DNA of 64,000 bases from Boswellia sacra. Its lineage: Eukaryota > Streptophyta > Magnoliopsida > Sapindales > Burseraceae. Below the pieces are notes generated by a model that saw nothing but the letters and a program-made list of their open reading frames with translations, was not told where the DNA came from and searched no databases. The stretch covers positions 1-64,000 of the forward strand of contig SNVD02014509.1 in NCBI GenBank assembly GCA_013180625.2, read 5' to 3'. Positions 35,542 to 49,011 of the stretch are shown piece by piece. The translations under genes were made by a program, and so were the position numbers. Within the stretch, counting starts at the first letter, position 1. Each line of letters opens with the position of its first letter.

Positions 35542-37174
35542 AAAAGAGTTTTGATTTTTGAAGAAATTTAGAGTCCTTTTGAGGTAATTTCTTCATCTCC
35601 TAGCTTATTTAGATTGTATATCTTGAATTCCACTATTAGATAAATATTATGAGGATGTTATTTGATATTTGGAGAAATTCTAGAGAGAGAAATTAGAGAG
35701 AAAAAAGATTTCTATGCTTATTTAGGTTTAAATTTCTTATAACTAGATGAAAATTAGATACTTGCTTATTCTATTAGAAGAATTAGTATGTAAGTGGTAC
35801 AATTTACCCAAATTTTCCCTAATTTAGATTTTTACAATTATTCCTTATATTTGTATTTGTAAGAAAAAATTAGTGATTTTTCTAGCCACTTTTAACTCTT
35901 GGAAGTAACATTTGATGAATTTTCAATTTTACATTATTTTACCAAGATTCCTACAAGTGGAAAATTTAGGGGTTTTGTTTGGATATGTTATTTGGTGTTA
36001 TTAAAGAGTTTTACTCCACTTTTTCCTTAGGTGAGATTGCAGTTTCAAGTCCAGACCTGAATCCGCTAGACGAAGGGATTGCCACACAAGTTGATTCACA
36101 AGATTATGAGTGGGAAAAATGTGTTTTTACAAAGATCTAAATTATAATTTTAAATTTCTATTATTATTCATGTTAGAAATGCTTTATTGTTTTTAGTAAA
36201 GCCATTTATCTTTTATTTATCTATGAAGCATATTTTATAATTTACCAAATGTTGCCTAATTAGTTTATTAGAAAAAATTGTTTAATATTTTAGAGATTTT
36301 AAAGTAAAGCTAGTTTCTTAAAATATCTCTAAAATAATGCTGCGACTCTGAAGTTAAGAATTGATTTTATGTTTTACTAAGCTAATACCCAATTCATTTA
36401 AGTAGTAGATAGATAGAGGTCTTTGGGACCCTTTCAGACACATATAAAGGCTTTGGGCCGTGTGATCTAGGCGCTTAGCCCTTTGGGGGTAGCTCTATGC
36501 ATGCGTATGACCGGTATAATGATTAGCTTGGCCTGAGCGATCCTATCCTCCCAGGTCATGACAAGCCAAATTAGTTTGGATACTTGATTAGTGAAACTAT
36601 GATGATTTAAAAATTAAAATGTGAAATGGTTTTCATGAGATTTGGAAGCTTAATTCTTTTATCGGAACTAAACATTAAAAGCAAGCAGAAATCTTTTATA
36701 AGATTTTTATATTAACATTCATATTATGTGACAAGTTATATGAATTATTTAAAGATTTTCCCTATTTTGTATCTTTTCTAAATAGTTCGTGAAGAGCATT
36801 AAAAAAGTAAAATTTTAATTATTAATTGTTATGACTTACTATTTCATTTTATGCAAATTTAATTTATTTTAAATGTCCTCACCCCACTTACTAAGGTTAT
36901 ACACACCCCTTTTTCTTCTTCTTCTTTTTTTTTTCTTAAACCACACCCCACACCATATCCCCACCACCTGCCTCCCGCCCAAACTAGAAAGGAGATTGCA
37001 GTGTTCAGTCAGAGTGTCACTAGTTGCTTGAGGTTGGCCACTCGATCATGCCTTGATAGCATGCCTTTTGATATTTTGTTCTATTATTTTGGATGATCTT
37101 TTGTGTATTTATTTTTTTGACATTGCATAAACATCAAGGATTTCTTTTAGTTTTCTCTTAAAACTTTTTGCTTA
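35542..37174. other. Unassigned AT-rich DNA, possibly an old LTR
   Basis: No open frame of note. A phrase-rich block at 36420-36560 (CTTTGGG repeats, GGTCATGACAAGCC) and CCTCACCCCACTTACTAAGG near 36874 recall chromovirus-type LTRs, but I cannot find both ends. Polypyrimidine runs occupy 36906-36965. Nothing else is supported. Confidence 0.35.
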
Positions 37175-37182
37175 CTTATCAT

Positions 37183-37479
37183 TATGGGTGTTCAAAAATC
37201 TCCGACCCGATCCAACCCGACCCTACCCGATCGGGTTGGTCGGGTTTTTCTCAGGTCGGTATTAAATAGTGACCCGAATCGGGTTTGAATAGTATCAGGT
37301 TGCAAATCGGGTTTGGATATTTGACCTAATTAAATTAAACCCGATCTGACCCGATCGGGTTGATCGGGTTTTTGTCGAGTCAGTATTGAATAGTAATCCG
37401 AATCGAGTTAAAATAATCGGGTTTGAACAGTATCGGGTTGTGATCGGGTATGGGAAAACCCGACCCGTGAACACCCCTA
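37183..37479. mobile_element. hAT-type MITE, 297 bp, with 8-bp target duplication
   Basis: The element begins TATGGGTGTTCA and ends TGAACACCCCTA; reverse-complemented, the right end reads TAGGGGTGTTCA, an 11/12 match. CTTATCAT occurs at 37175-37182 and 37480-37487. Eight-base duplications and TAGGG-type ends fit the hAT superfamily. The inside is built from many copies of CCCGA/TCGGG words (ACCCGATCGGGT appears twice), so it can fold on itself. It has no coding capacity. Confidence 0.88.
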
Positions 37480-37487
37480 CTTATCAT

Positions 37488-40400
37488 GCATAATTTTTTG
37501 AGGAAATTTACATTAAAGTCCTGGTTATAAGTTTTTGAAATGTATACATTTTTGAGGAAATTCTCATTGGTACACCATTATTTTCCAGTACAATTTAGTA
37601 TAGTCGATCACATTTGAACCTAATGGATAAGAAATTTTTCGTATGATAATACTATCACATCTTTCTAGTTTCACATTTTGTTCACTAAGTTCACCACCAA
37701 ACCCATTGAGACAGTGGGGCAACAGAACCAATATTATTTAGAAAAATAAAATAGATATTCATTTATCAACTGACACTATAGTAGGCTTAGTTGTTGCCCT
37801 TTGACACAATGAACAAGTAAATCCATAATAAGAATTAAGGGTTGTCTTGTCGAAATCCACAACGAAGATAAATCCCAAAGGAAAAAACAAACTGAATGTT
37901 ATTGATCGACTTCTTTAATAAAGTTGCATTACAAACCTATTTATATTAAGCTAATCTTAAGATTAATTATAAGGAAACAAAATAAGAATAATTCTAATTT
38001 CCTAAACCAACAAAAATAAAAGGTAAACAAATCAACAAAACAAATTAAAATAACTCATATAAAAGAGGAAAGAAAATGAAACCTAATTAGTTATGGATAT
38101 GGTCATGTAATGTAAGGCATGATGGAACTTCAACGTACTTGTCTTGATCTTGATGTAGCTCAATATCAATATCAATGTACTTTTCCTTCTTGATGAAAAT
38201 TCTTTCTTCACGAGGAGCAACTCAACTTCATTACAAACTTCAACAAGTTCACTCCTCTTCCAACTCGTCAAGAATTGGTTCACGGATTGCCTCAAAAACA
38301 ATTTTCGGTTATCACCTTTTCTTCACAATTGATTGTATTTTATTCTAATTTTTTATTTATATTTGAATTTTTTGGGTATCATTCATTGTGAGGTATTTGA
38401 TTTTTTTCTAATTTTTTCAGTTGTAATTTTTTTATTTAGTTGTAGGTTCTTTAATTCACAAATTTTGTTTTTAATTTTTTTATAATTAAAAATCTGACTC
38501 AAATATGATTTGATTTTTGCATTTTACTTTATTTTATTTATTAATTGTGATTGTTTGGGTTTGAATTTTGTATTAATCATTGTACATTGTGTTGTGAGCT
38601 TAATCATTTTAACCAATTTAAAGATAAGATGATATATTATTGATAGTAATTAATCTATTTATTTTTTCGTAGTTTAAGAAAAGTGTTGGGTAGTTTGCCT
38701 CATCAATTGAAGATAGACCAAACAAGTAATTTCTTGAAGGTAGTTTGATGTAATGGGTTGTTATTATTTTTAGCTTGTACATGCGATATCGCTTTAGGTT
38801 TTTTATTCATATGATATTGAAACTCCAGCAACTTGTCTTTTGGAAGCTTCAGAGATTTTAATCTCCGTAGTCTAACGAAACCAAGTATAGCTTGTTTTAA
38901 TTTTTCATGTACAGATTACATGGTAGCATTTGCTAATTCATGGATTACCGCATATATATGTTCATCAAATATTCCAGGTTATAATCAACTTCATGTTTTT
39001 GTTTTCTTTCTAGTATTGATCTTTCATTTTTAACCCAATACATTATCCATTGATGTTATTTACTTATATTTTAATTTATCTTATATTGGTTCAAAAGGAT
39101 TGGATTTTGTGATCCTAGAAGCTAAAAAGTATAAGATTATGTCAGTTATGAATTTGGTGAAGTGGGAGAGAAAAAGTATGCAAGCTAGGCAAGAAGTCAG
39201 AGCAGTCCATTTCATCTGATGATGACTTCTTTGCAAATTCTTTCCTCCTCTATTTTATTTGCTGAATCATATTTTCTTCCTTTGATTTATTTGACGAAGT
39301 TGTTAGGATGTTTTAGTTATGGGCTTGATCTAGTTGATATAGGCCCGGAATCACTTTGAAACTTCTAATGTCCATATTCCTAGAAATTCTAATGTTCTTC
39401 ATGAACCTCTGATTTATTTGGAATTCAATTGTTTGGTTTCAAACTTATGATATTCTACTACTTTATATTTTCTAAGCTGTTATTGATTGTATTAGTAAGG
39501 GAAACTTAAATCTGGGCATAATTTGGACAATTCTGCATTCACCTTTGGCTCCATTTTATCTGGTTGTATTTGGATTCAACACAATAATATTGGCAAAGTA
39601 AGCTGCATTTCAAGTTCTTTTCTTATCTTTAGATCTCTAAACTTTGCATTTTGTCAAATGTTTGCTTGGGCGCTTTCCTTAGCATGAGCGTCTAGAATCA
39701 TGGTTATCTAAGTGGGTTTTGAATATTTTATAGCTTTATTGGCTTTTATGCTGCATACCATGATGGTTTTTCAATGCTTGTATATGGGTTTGTCTCTTAC
39801 TTGTTTGATATGTAATATAGTCAAGCATATGCATAGTGTTTCTTGTTGAAAATAAGTAAATGCAATGAAAACAAATTATGAAAATAAGTATTGCACTAAA
39901 AAATGTATACATGTCAATGTCTTCATATGCAATGATATTTTTCCCGGTAAGGTTATTATTATTCCCAGTCCAACGACATAAATCTCAAAACCTTTCATGA
40001 GCTTTCATAAATTAAGTTAAATTTTATCTGTCAAGCAACCAAAAAAAATACGAAATTAAGTTCTTTTTCAAAGCCCATATGTCTCATTTCATAGAACTAA
40101 GTAGTTGTTTATTCAGAATTTGTGTTGCTTAACAAGTTCGCTTCTCAAGGATAGCACTTTAGCTTATTCTATGAATTTTGTTTTTACACATAATAATTGG
40201 TAATTAGGAAAAAAAAAAAGTCAAGAAGGTTTAGATGTTTGTTTTGTTTTATTATCGATGGATATTTCTTGTTTTTCATGTGGGTTTGTGATAGATATTG
40301 AATTGAAGATTGAGATTGAGCATAGCGAAGAATTTATCTGACAGAGAGCCACTCCAATATGTATTATAGGTACAGTTTAGTGTATTTTAATGACTTTTAT

Positions 40401-40496
40401 AATAATTTACATTACTATAGCAGAGCTTCCATTTTGTTTTTCTCCCTTTAAGGTTGTTGTTTTCTTCCAATCTAGAAGCATAGTGAACAACATTAT
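37488..40496. other. Intergenic DNA, no gene recognised
   Basis: Open frames at 38083-38301 (-) and 38833-39033 (+) are short with no domain. Stretches at 38815-38985 and 39100-39230 have less biased composition and could be decayed exons, but I cannot name a family. No RNA gene was recognised. Confidence 0.4.
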
Positions 40497-41849
40497 TGTA
40501 GGATCCTCGAGAAAAGTTGAACACTTCAAGATTGCGGAACAGCCTTCGAGACCATGATCAACTACAGGCTTAAAAAATTTTGTATAGCTTTCTTGCATAT
40601 CAGTTTCTTGAGTATGTCTACAAACTGCCTAAATAAGACGTGTGGGCATCTTAAAATCACTTAATTATACTGGATAAACAATGCCAAATGAATAGTCACA
40701 CATGAATATTGACAGATGAACAATAATTGATAAACAGTACTAGTGAATAGCATTGATGAATAGTATTATGTGAATAATAATCTATGAACAGTGACGACAT
40801 GCTTCTTGTTTACTTAAACTCTAAAAAAACAGACCTAATTCATCCTTTTTATATCTTTGTTAATCGATATCCAATTTTGACTAGTAACCCTAATCTTATT
40901 AGGCTTAGTCTAACTAATTTTTTGGGTGTCCAGGATTGGTAGTCCAAAGTTGTTTAAAAACTTAATCTTATTAAGTCTTTAATTGGGCTCTTAACACTTA
41001 TTATGTCTAACCTTTTTTTTTTTTGTATAGGCTTTTAATTAATCACATTAATTATAAGCCCATTAATTTAATTAATTAAATTGGCACAAATACTCTATTA
41101 TTTAATTAATCAAATTAATTAAATAAAAAGCCCATTTACTAGTTAGATATATTTAATTTAATACGTGTGTTTCATTTTCTAATAAACCCAATTAAATAAA
41201 ATAATTAATTTCTGAAGTCCAATTATTGTTCAAATAGTTTATATTGATCAACTACCTAAGTGACATTGATGGACATATTTAATAATAAGTTCCAATAAGT
41301 TTGACCTAGTACTTTATTATCTCATAACTATAGTGAGCCCCACCTATTAATTTTGGTCCATTTTACTATAAGTTGAAAGTTGCACTATTGAATTAAATAC
41401 TCTTTACAGAAAGCTCAATAATTTAATCTGATTAAATTATTTATTTAAACCCTATATATTGAGTATTAGGTTTACATCGCTACCCTTCATGGACTACCAA
41501 TAATTGGAGCTAAGTGTACTTTATCGTGTTACCCCTGCAATTATATCTTGAGGCCTTGATAATAGTTTTACACTAAATAAATTGAGATTTATTAAGATAA
41601 ATCTCAGTTTAATGAAAAACTTTTATTAAACACTTGACTAAGATTCTCTCTAATAAAATCTTGTAAAACCATCAAGGTGATATTCTACAATCCTTTTAGA
41701 GTCATAATTTCCATATCTACGGTATAGTGGCTATTACTATATAAATCTTATAATCCCAACTAGCCAAGGTATTGACTTTACTCTTTTATATCTTACTTTT
41801 TATTCTAGTCAAAGACCATAACCTCAATAGTAGAAAAATGCCCTACCGC

Positions 41850-42010
41850 AACGTGCATTACACGTTGCTAAAAGGTTTCCGCAAGGTGCACCCGCATGTT
41901 AACTGTTGCCGAAAGTCCTTAAATTTTTGCAACGCGCAATGCACATTGCGAAAAGCTAGATTGCATTTTGCAAAACATCTTTTAGCAACGTGCAATGCAC
42001 GTCGCCAAAA
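41850..42010. repeat. Left subterminal repeats of CACTA element
   Basis: Variants of GCAACGTGCA and its complement TGCACGTTGC recur about every 15-30 bases. In this superfamily such words near the ends bind the element-encoded TNPA-like protein; the binding here is inferred. Confidence 0.72.
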
Positions 42011-45000
42011 ACCTTACCCATTTATTATTTTTAAGAAATATTTATATTTTTTTATTTGTATTATCTATGACATTTACAATTTTACCCCTTACTATATAAA
42101 TAAATTCACTAAAATTCAATAATAAATATAACATCGAAATACACATTTATATTAACAAAAATATTATTTCAAAATTTAAAATACAAGTACCTGTTTACAA
42201 AGAATAATCCTAAATGACTTAAAAATAAATAAATAACAAACGTTATATAATTAAGTTCTGAAACATCACATAGTTTAGAGCCAATACAGTTGAAACAAGT
42301 CTTCCACAATCCTCCAATACTTTCATCTTCTTCTCTCATCCTCTTGAAGCAATTTCATAGATATTTTCTCAAACAAACACCAACAAATCCTACATAAATA
42401 AATTCAGCAAATTAAATATATATTAATTTTAAAAACAAAAAGTAACCTCCACCCACAAAACAAAATACGATAATTAAGTATTTTAGAAATTTAACATGTT
42501 GAAAAAACAAAATCAACTTTCAATTACAAGTTTAAAACCAAAGAAACTAGAAGATTTAAAAATTAAGAAAAAAATAAATCTATAACACCCTTGATTGTAA
42601 AAAAAAAAAAAAAAAGCAATATGAGAAATTAAGCATTAGGCACAATAGATAATATCAATTCCTATGAGTCAAAAATATTTGTTATTAATGTGCATTAATG
42701 TTAGTGGAATTTTCTGTTATAAGCATTATTTATGTCTTAAGCTCACTAGCACTTTGTTTGAGTAAACTGAAATTAATCAAATTCTATGGCTGTCATTGGA
42801 TTTGTTGGCTTATAAATATGAGCCTAAATTGATGTAATATGGGTGGAAAATAAATAACAAAAGATTTTCCCAAAAGAACCTCAGCTTTTTCCTCTGTACC
42901 GCTCTCTGTCTGCTACTATTCTACTCTTTGTCTTTGTTGTTTTTGTTGTATGTCTGCACTTATTTTTTTGCTTTTTTTTTTTTTGCATTTTCATTCCATT
43001 ATTTTTGCTGCTGTTTGTGTGTCTTTGAGATTCATAAACAAGGTTGAAATCACAGCCAACAATATTCAACAATAGATATGCCAAAAAATTCATGGGTAAG
43101 AAGGATAAGGGTTAATTTTGACATCACCAAATGATAATAAATAGATGCTAACTCACAAAACTACATTCTAAGCAAGAACAATCATTGGACATTTAATTTA
43201 TCCTTAAAATAAATTAAAATTGCCAACATAATAGTAAAATTACAAGCCCTTCAACATCAATCGATCAAAAAGAAACAAAAAAGGACAAGAAGAGCGAATA
43301 AGAGAGAGAAAAAGAAGAAATTAACAACTAATTTTAGATAGAAATTTATCATCAACCATATCGAAACCTGAATCAATTCATGCTTAATCATAGCCATACA
43401 TCAGATTGAAATACTTAGCATGGTGTTCAAATTTTATCAGACATATGCATTTTGGATATTGTACATGGCTAATCGTAAGAAGACTTGGTGGACATGTAGC
43501 GGGTCAAAAAGCTAGTACCCCGCATCCATATCATAATCCAAATGCAAACACACACATATATTACTATGCATGAGTGCTCAAATACAATATGCTAGCAAAT
43601 CTAAATTTAATATGATAAGAAGACCAATTCACCATTGCATTCAAGCAATATGAGTAGAATCCAAAAACATAATATTAACATAGTAACAAATGAAACACAC
43701 ATAACAAAGTGCAGTAAAAACTTACAGAAAGTATGCTGGTTAATAAAAGGGATGGCTGAGTAGCCAGTTTAGAAATACAGATTGCAAGGACACCAGTGAA
43801 CCTTTCCTTCTCAGCATAAAAGTTCCTACATATTTGCACATGGAAAATAGCACGCACTCATTATTCCTAAATGAATCAGATGCTTATGAAACACTTGGAG
43901 CTTTTGGTGTTGTCTAACATTGATGGCCTTTGAGAACTAACCATCTAAAAACATTCATCTTCTTGGAGGTTTAAAAAAGAATGTCCATTTGATAGCTATA
44001 ATAGAGGCAGTACCTAATCATAGTATAAATGTAACACCTTCTTCAATAGTTTTAACTCCAAGAAGGACTTCCACAAGACTCTCCACTTCCAACATCGCTC
44101 AAAATGAATCATAATGGCGAACACACTGCAAACTGATGAAACTAAATTTAAAAGGCCCAACTTTAAAATTCAATGGCAAGAATAATACATGAATATTTTA
44201 TACAATTGATCAATTTCTCAAATAAATACCAGCATATTCGAACCAAAGATGAAGCTCATAGATTCCAATTTAAAAAAAAAAATAGTACGCAAATCAGTGC
44301 AATTAATAGCCAAAAAAATTTCTCAATTTCACATAAAGGAAACCAAAATTAATCTCAATCATTTCTCATCAACCAAACATACAAACACGCATGTACACAT
44401 AGTGCATACACAAATGAACAAATGATGCACACGTAAACGTAAACATTGCAAGCATAAACACATACATAAAATCCATATGCATCCATAGACAAAATGGAAT
44501 GAATCACAGACAGCTTCCATGTTAAATTCATTCTCAACCCTTTTAAATTACATGCCTTGTAGCCTAAAAAAACAAAAAAAAATGCAGATCATTGATGACT
44601 CACAATGGCGACCGCAGATGGTAAAGGCAAGCAAGAGAAGAGGCAAGCTGCAATAGAGGTAAGGGACCTTGAAGACTTGGAGATGATTCGCAAAAAAGAG
44701 GGCGGAGATGAGCTACAACAGAGGTTGTTGGGGACTTGGAGGCGAGTCGCGACGGAGGAGGGTGTGGAGTAGAGGCCGATGAAGCGGTTAGTTACAGGAG
44801 TGGCTTGCTTGTACTCAACTAAAGTAAATCGGCAGATTGACAGCCTGTATAAATATAATCTAAACTCTTTAAATCAAAGCTCCATTTAGGAAATTTTTTA
44901 TTTCTGTAAATAAGGAGGGCTGTCGCACTTCGAGGGTTTGCCACCCGCTTCATCCTAGATGACGTCATTTGGACATTATTATTTTCATTTAATTTTGTAA

Positions 45001-45549
45001 TCCAATTTTTAAAATAAATTATAATAATTTTTAATTAAAAACATATCTTATAATATTTTAAAATAAAATAATTTAACATATAATAATAAAATAAAATAAT
45101 TCCTTAATTTTTGTCAAAAAAATTTAGAAAATGTGATTTTCTTCACTTGGAAATTATAAAATAATTGTATTTATTTCATACAATTTCCTTGTTTTAAAAA
45201 ATACTTTTCCATAATTTAATATTTAAAATTTTATTAATTTCATATAGACAATAATATTATCTTTTATTTAAAGATTTTTAGCAATTTTATTTTTAATTTT
45301 ATAATTAAACATAAAATTATATTATTTAAGTAATATTATTATAATTATAATTTCTTTATTTTATTTAAATTCAAAATATGAAATTAGCGTATTTTTTCAT
45401 AACATTTAAAATTCAAAGTAATTTTACCTATTTTTTAATAATTTAACATGATTTTTTAATTAATAATATAAAAGTCGCATTTTCTTTATTTTTAATATGT
45501 AATATTTTGTTTTTAATTATGAGAAAATAAATTCTTAAGAAAATAGATT

Positions 45550-45725
45550 TTTTGCAACATGCAAGAAATGCAAGTTGCTAAATACAACAATTTTTGCACC
45601 GTGAAGAAAATACACGTTGTGAAGTAGACTTTCAGTAATGTGCATATTTTCGCAACATGCATTTAAGGCACATCGCGAAAAACTATATTTCGCAATGTGC
45701 GTTGAATGCACGTTGTGAAAGCTCT
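45550..45725. repeat. Right subterminal repeats of CACTA element
   Basis: The same word family as the left end, in variants GCAACATGCA, TACACGTTGTG, GCAATGTGCG and TGCACGTTGTG, ending about 28 bases before the terminus. Confidence 0.72.
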
Positions 45726-46183
45726 ATTGTCATGGGTCCTTTTTCTACTAGTGCCTGTATACTAGAGATACACTACCTACTCAGGATTAAGGTAGGAATA
45801 TCTTTAATGCTCGGGTGTAAAAATTCACATTCAATTTTCTACCAAATGGATAATTTCTATATGGTCTATGTTTAATGCATTCATTAATGCGCTAGTGTTT
45901 TTATCTTGAAGTCTCCACTTCAAATGGTTAGAGACTCACTATTTCTCCAATGAAGACAAACAATAATACAACCTTGTCAGATTGCGTCCGGTTATTGTTT
46001 ATAGGTGTTGAACTAATTTTGAGCTATGATAAAGTTCTATATCTCATATATATATAATTTTATCAATATATAAGCTCTGGAGCCTTTAGTCATTGATACA
46101 ATCATATTTGGACACAAATAAACAATCACAATATTTATTATTAATGTTTGTAAATTATAGAAATATTCATACTCTTAGGGCAT

Positions 46184-47032
46184 ATTCCTAACTTCATCAA
46201 TATCGATTTCAAATATTTCCTTCTTGCACATAGATATACCAATCAATCGTGGCAGTCTTTGGTTAGTGATCTTTTTGCTCTATATAAATATAGGCCTCAT
46301 TTTTTAATTGTTACCTAGTAATAGGATACTTATGAGCCACATTGTATAAATTAAAAATAAATGTATGTGTGTGTGTGTGTGTATGTGTGTGTTTTATTAA
46401 AATTGGTGAGAAACCATTACACTTAATACATAATTTAAGTTTGACCAAGTTTATCAAATTTTCTTTCAATAAAGTAGTCTGGGCCTAAGTTTGTATCCAA
46501 TGATGATCACTTGCTTTTTATTTGATGTAAGTTAAACATGGCCTGCTATTGTGTAAATGGGTTTTGGTTGTATAATAAATTGATATTGCATAAAAGATTG
46601 ATTGGAGTAAGCATTATATAAAATATTGGTAATGTGGTTGTAGCCTGTAGATGAGTGACAAGTGTGTTGGATGAAACGGTGAAAAAGCTAGACCTCAAGA
46701 AATAAAGAGAAACAAATAGTAAATGGAAAGGTGAGAGAAAGAGAGAACGGAGAGAACATATTGAGAAAAGAAAGAATTGATTTCATTATTTGAACTTTCA
46801 TGTTCGTCTTTTTAGACCTAGAATACATAATATTAGAGTTAATTGTTGTGTGATTCAACCATTTATTCCTTCTACTATTATGGAGACTTTGTCCTTGGTG
46901 TGAGTGGAGCTACGGGAATACGTGGTTGATGATAGCTTGGCATGATTGCATGAGATAAGTAGTCTATGGGTTCTATTTCCTGCTGCTAGGATTTTTTATA
47001 AAAGGTTTCAAGTTGTAAGATTTAGATGGTGT
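46184..47032. other. Intergenic AT-rich DNA with a TG microsatellite
   Basis: A TG/TATG run lies at 46364-46391. The rest has no long open frame, and no gene family was recognised. Confidence 0.5.
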
Positions 47033-47884
47033 TTATTTTCTTTCACTTATCACTTGACACTTAAATTGTTTAGATCTAAATCTTAAAATTTTTGTTTGTC
47101 TTTCTATTTAGTACTTATTTTAAGTGATAAATCACTTAATTGAAAAAGTAAAAATTTATCACTTTTTCTAATCACTATTGTCTAAATGAGGTGTTAAAAA
47201 TTTTATATCATAAATATCCTTACATATTAAAATAATATAAATTTTATCCAATTTTCTAATCATTATTGTCTAAAAGAGGTGTTAAAAATTTTAGTTCATA
47301 AATATCCCTACATATTAAAATAATATAAAATTTATCAAATTTTTATTTATGAATATTATTTTAATTTATTAAAATGTACAATTTTGATATATTTGTGATT
47401 GTTTTAGTATTTATTATCAAATTGTTATATTATTTATTATTATATCTATAATTACCATATTAAAATATGATAAATATTTTTTATAATTGGTAAACTTTCA
47501 TTTATTTCAATTAATATTTCAAATTAATTAGCTAATAATATAATATTAACTATTTAAATGAAAAAGAATTTTTATTTAATTTTAGTTAATAATTATATTT
47601 TAAAGTTTGTAAGAAATATAATATTAATTATTTAAATGTAAAAGAATTTAGATTTAATTTTATTAACTATTTAATTTTTAAAGGATTGTATAAATATAAA
47701 TATAAATATTTTACATTTTAACAAGAGTAAAAAAGTCACAATAAAGGTAAAATATTCTCGTACCACTTTTTTTAAGTGGTATATAAAAAAACGAATAAAC
47801 ATCATATTAAGTGGTGTAAATTAAGTTCTAAAAAGTATTTAGATCTAAAAAATATTAAGTGATTGAAACAAACACTACCTTAAT
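47033..47884. mobile_element. Possible hAT-like non-autonomous element, about 850 bp
   Basis: The left edge reads TAGATGGTGTTTATTTTC...CACTTA and the right edge, reverse-complemented, TAAGGTAGTGTTTGTTTCAATCACTTA, an imperfect inverted pair. TTAGATCTAAA also occurs near both ends. The 8-base flanks do not match, so the insertion is old or the ends are misjudged. It contains an 88-bp tandem duplication and no coding capacity. Confidence 0.5.
47168..47343. repeat. 88-bp tandem duplication
   Basis: CTAATCACTATTGTCTAAAT at 47168 and CTAATCATTATTGTCTAAAA at 47256 open two adjacent copies with a few differences, covering the GTGTTAAAAATTTTA and CATATTAAAATAATATAAA blocks. Confidence 0.82.
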
Positions 47885-48630
47885 TAGGTCCTTTTCAAAA
47901 CATCTTATTATGATACTATACATTAATTGTGCCTTTTATTTTCAATTAATATGTATATATATAAAAGAAAAAAAAGTTAATAATAGTTCAGATTCTATTG
48001 GTTTCTAACTATTTAATCTTTTGATGATTCTTGATCATTTTTCAAAAGCTTATCAATTATTTCATTTTGTATACAGGCTTGCAAAAGAGTGAAAAGATAC
48101 ACGCTTGCAAAGCAATGAAAAGAAACTAGATGATTGTATTTTTATTGTTTATTGTATTTTTTTGAAATCGGATTAGGAATGGAAAAGGACCAGATTATTG
48201 TATTTTTATTTGTTTACTGTATTTTTTGGACACCAAATTGTGAGTATAAAAGAATATTAAGATTTTATGACCATCTATAGAATTATTATTATTTTTTAAA
48301 ACTAATCAATCATACTTGGCGACTAAAAACTTCCAAGTATTTTACTTTTAAAAAACTTTAAATCTATACTTGGCGATTAAAAACGTCTGACAAATATTAT
48401 AAATTTCTATATATATTTACCAGTTTTACACCTAATAATTGGTAAAAAAGTGACAAGTAAACTACCTAACAGGAGGTCACGTGAACTTGAAAGTATTTTA
48501 TATTGAACAGTTTGATTGATCACCAAATAGACCATATGTGGTAGGACCATTGGTGTCGATCAAATAATCATCAAATATGTATATATTTGATGACTAAAAA
48601 CTGTCAAAAATGAACATTTTTCTTGTAGTG
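47885..48630. other. AT-rich DNA ending in a CACTA-type terminus
   Basis: At 48616-48630 the sequence TTTTTCTTGTAGTG is the complement of the common plant CACTA end CACTACAAGAAAAA. Ahead of it the word GGCGACTAAAAAC and its variants GGCGATTAAAAAC and GATGACTAAAAAC occur at 48318, 48378 and 48589, like subterminal repeats. The opposite end was not found, so this is an end remnant. Confidence 0.5.
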
Positions 48631-49011
48631 GTTTATCATTAATAACAATACAAGATAAGTGGTACATTCCTTAAGTGTTTGACTCTCAAAAGGTGTATCA
48701 TTGACAACAATATGTCCCAGATCATATATTTCTTAAAAGTGATAAGTGAAAGGTATATTATTTAATAGTGATATGTAATAGGTGATATATTCTTTAAAAG
48801 TGATAAGTAAAAGAAATGTCATTTACGATGACATGTAAAGAATGACATGTTCTTTAAGTATGCTAAATGTAGGTCCTACTAATTCAAAAGTGAGTGATTG
48901 ACAATCCAAGTGAAAGTGTAATAATTCATAAGTAAGTGATTGATGTACCTATTGAAAGTGTAATAAATTTTTAAATTGTTTTGATTCGTAAGCCTTATAC
49001 TACAAGAAATT

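Larger units (their letters stand above)
41825..45753. mobile_element. CACTA (En/Spm) transposon, non-autonomous, TSD CCT
   Basis: The right end reads ACTAGTG; reverse-complemented it gives CACTAGTAGAAAAA. The left end reads CAATAGTAGAAAAA, one mismatch. CCT occurs at 41822-41824 and 45754-45756, the 3-bp duplication expected of this superfamily. Palindromic subterminal words such as GCAACGTGCAATGCACGTTGC and variants cluster at 41850-42010 and 45550-45725. The 3.5-kb interior shows no transposase domain. It sits inside a family C LTR. Confidence 0.9.
40497..46183 (-). repeat. LTR of copia family C, minus strand, split by a CACTA element
   Basis: 40497-41824 and 45757-46183 together give about 1755 bp that match, in reverse complement, the plus-strand LTR at 51796-53496 (for example the block around 52180-52360). 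It starts TGTAGGATC, the complement of the family C LTR end, and finishes CCTAACT where CCTAACA is expected. No primer-binding site or coding DNA adjoins its inner side, so it is probably a solo LTR. The 5-bp flanks (ATTAT, TCATC) do not match. Confidence 0.8.

Noticed and set aside
36420..36900. Chromovirus-type LTR
   Set aside because: A few phrases are suggestive, but neither LTR boundary, a primer site nor a polypurine tract could be placed.
38083..38301. 72-codon frame and nearby possible exons
   Set aside because: No recognisable domain, no splice context, AT-rich flanks; not enough to call a gene.
47033..47884. Calling the MITE-like element a definite hAT insertion
   Set aside because: The ends pair only imperfectly and the 8-base flanks do not match, so it is listed as tentative only.
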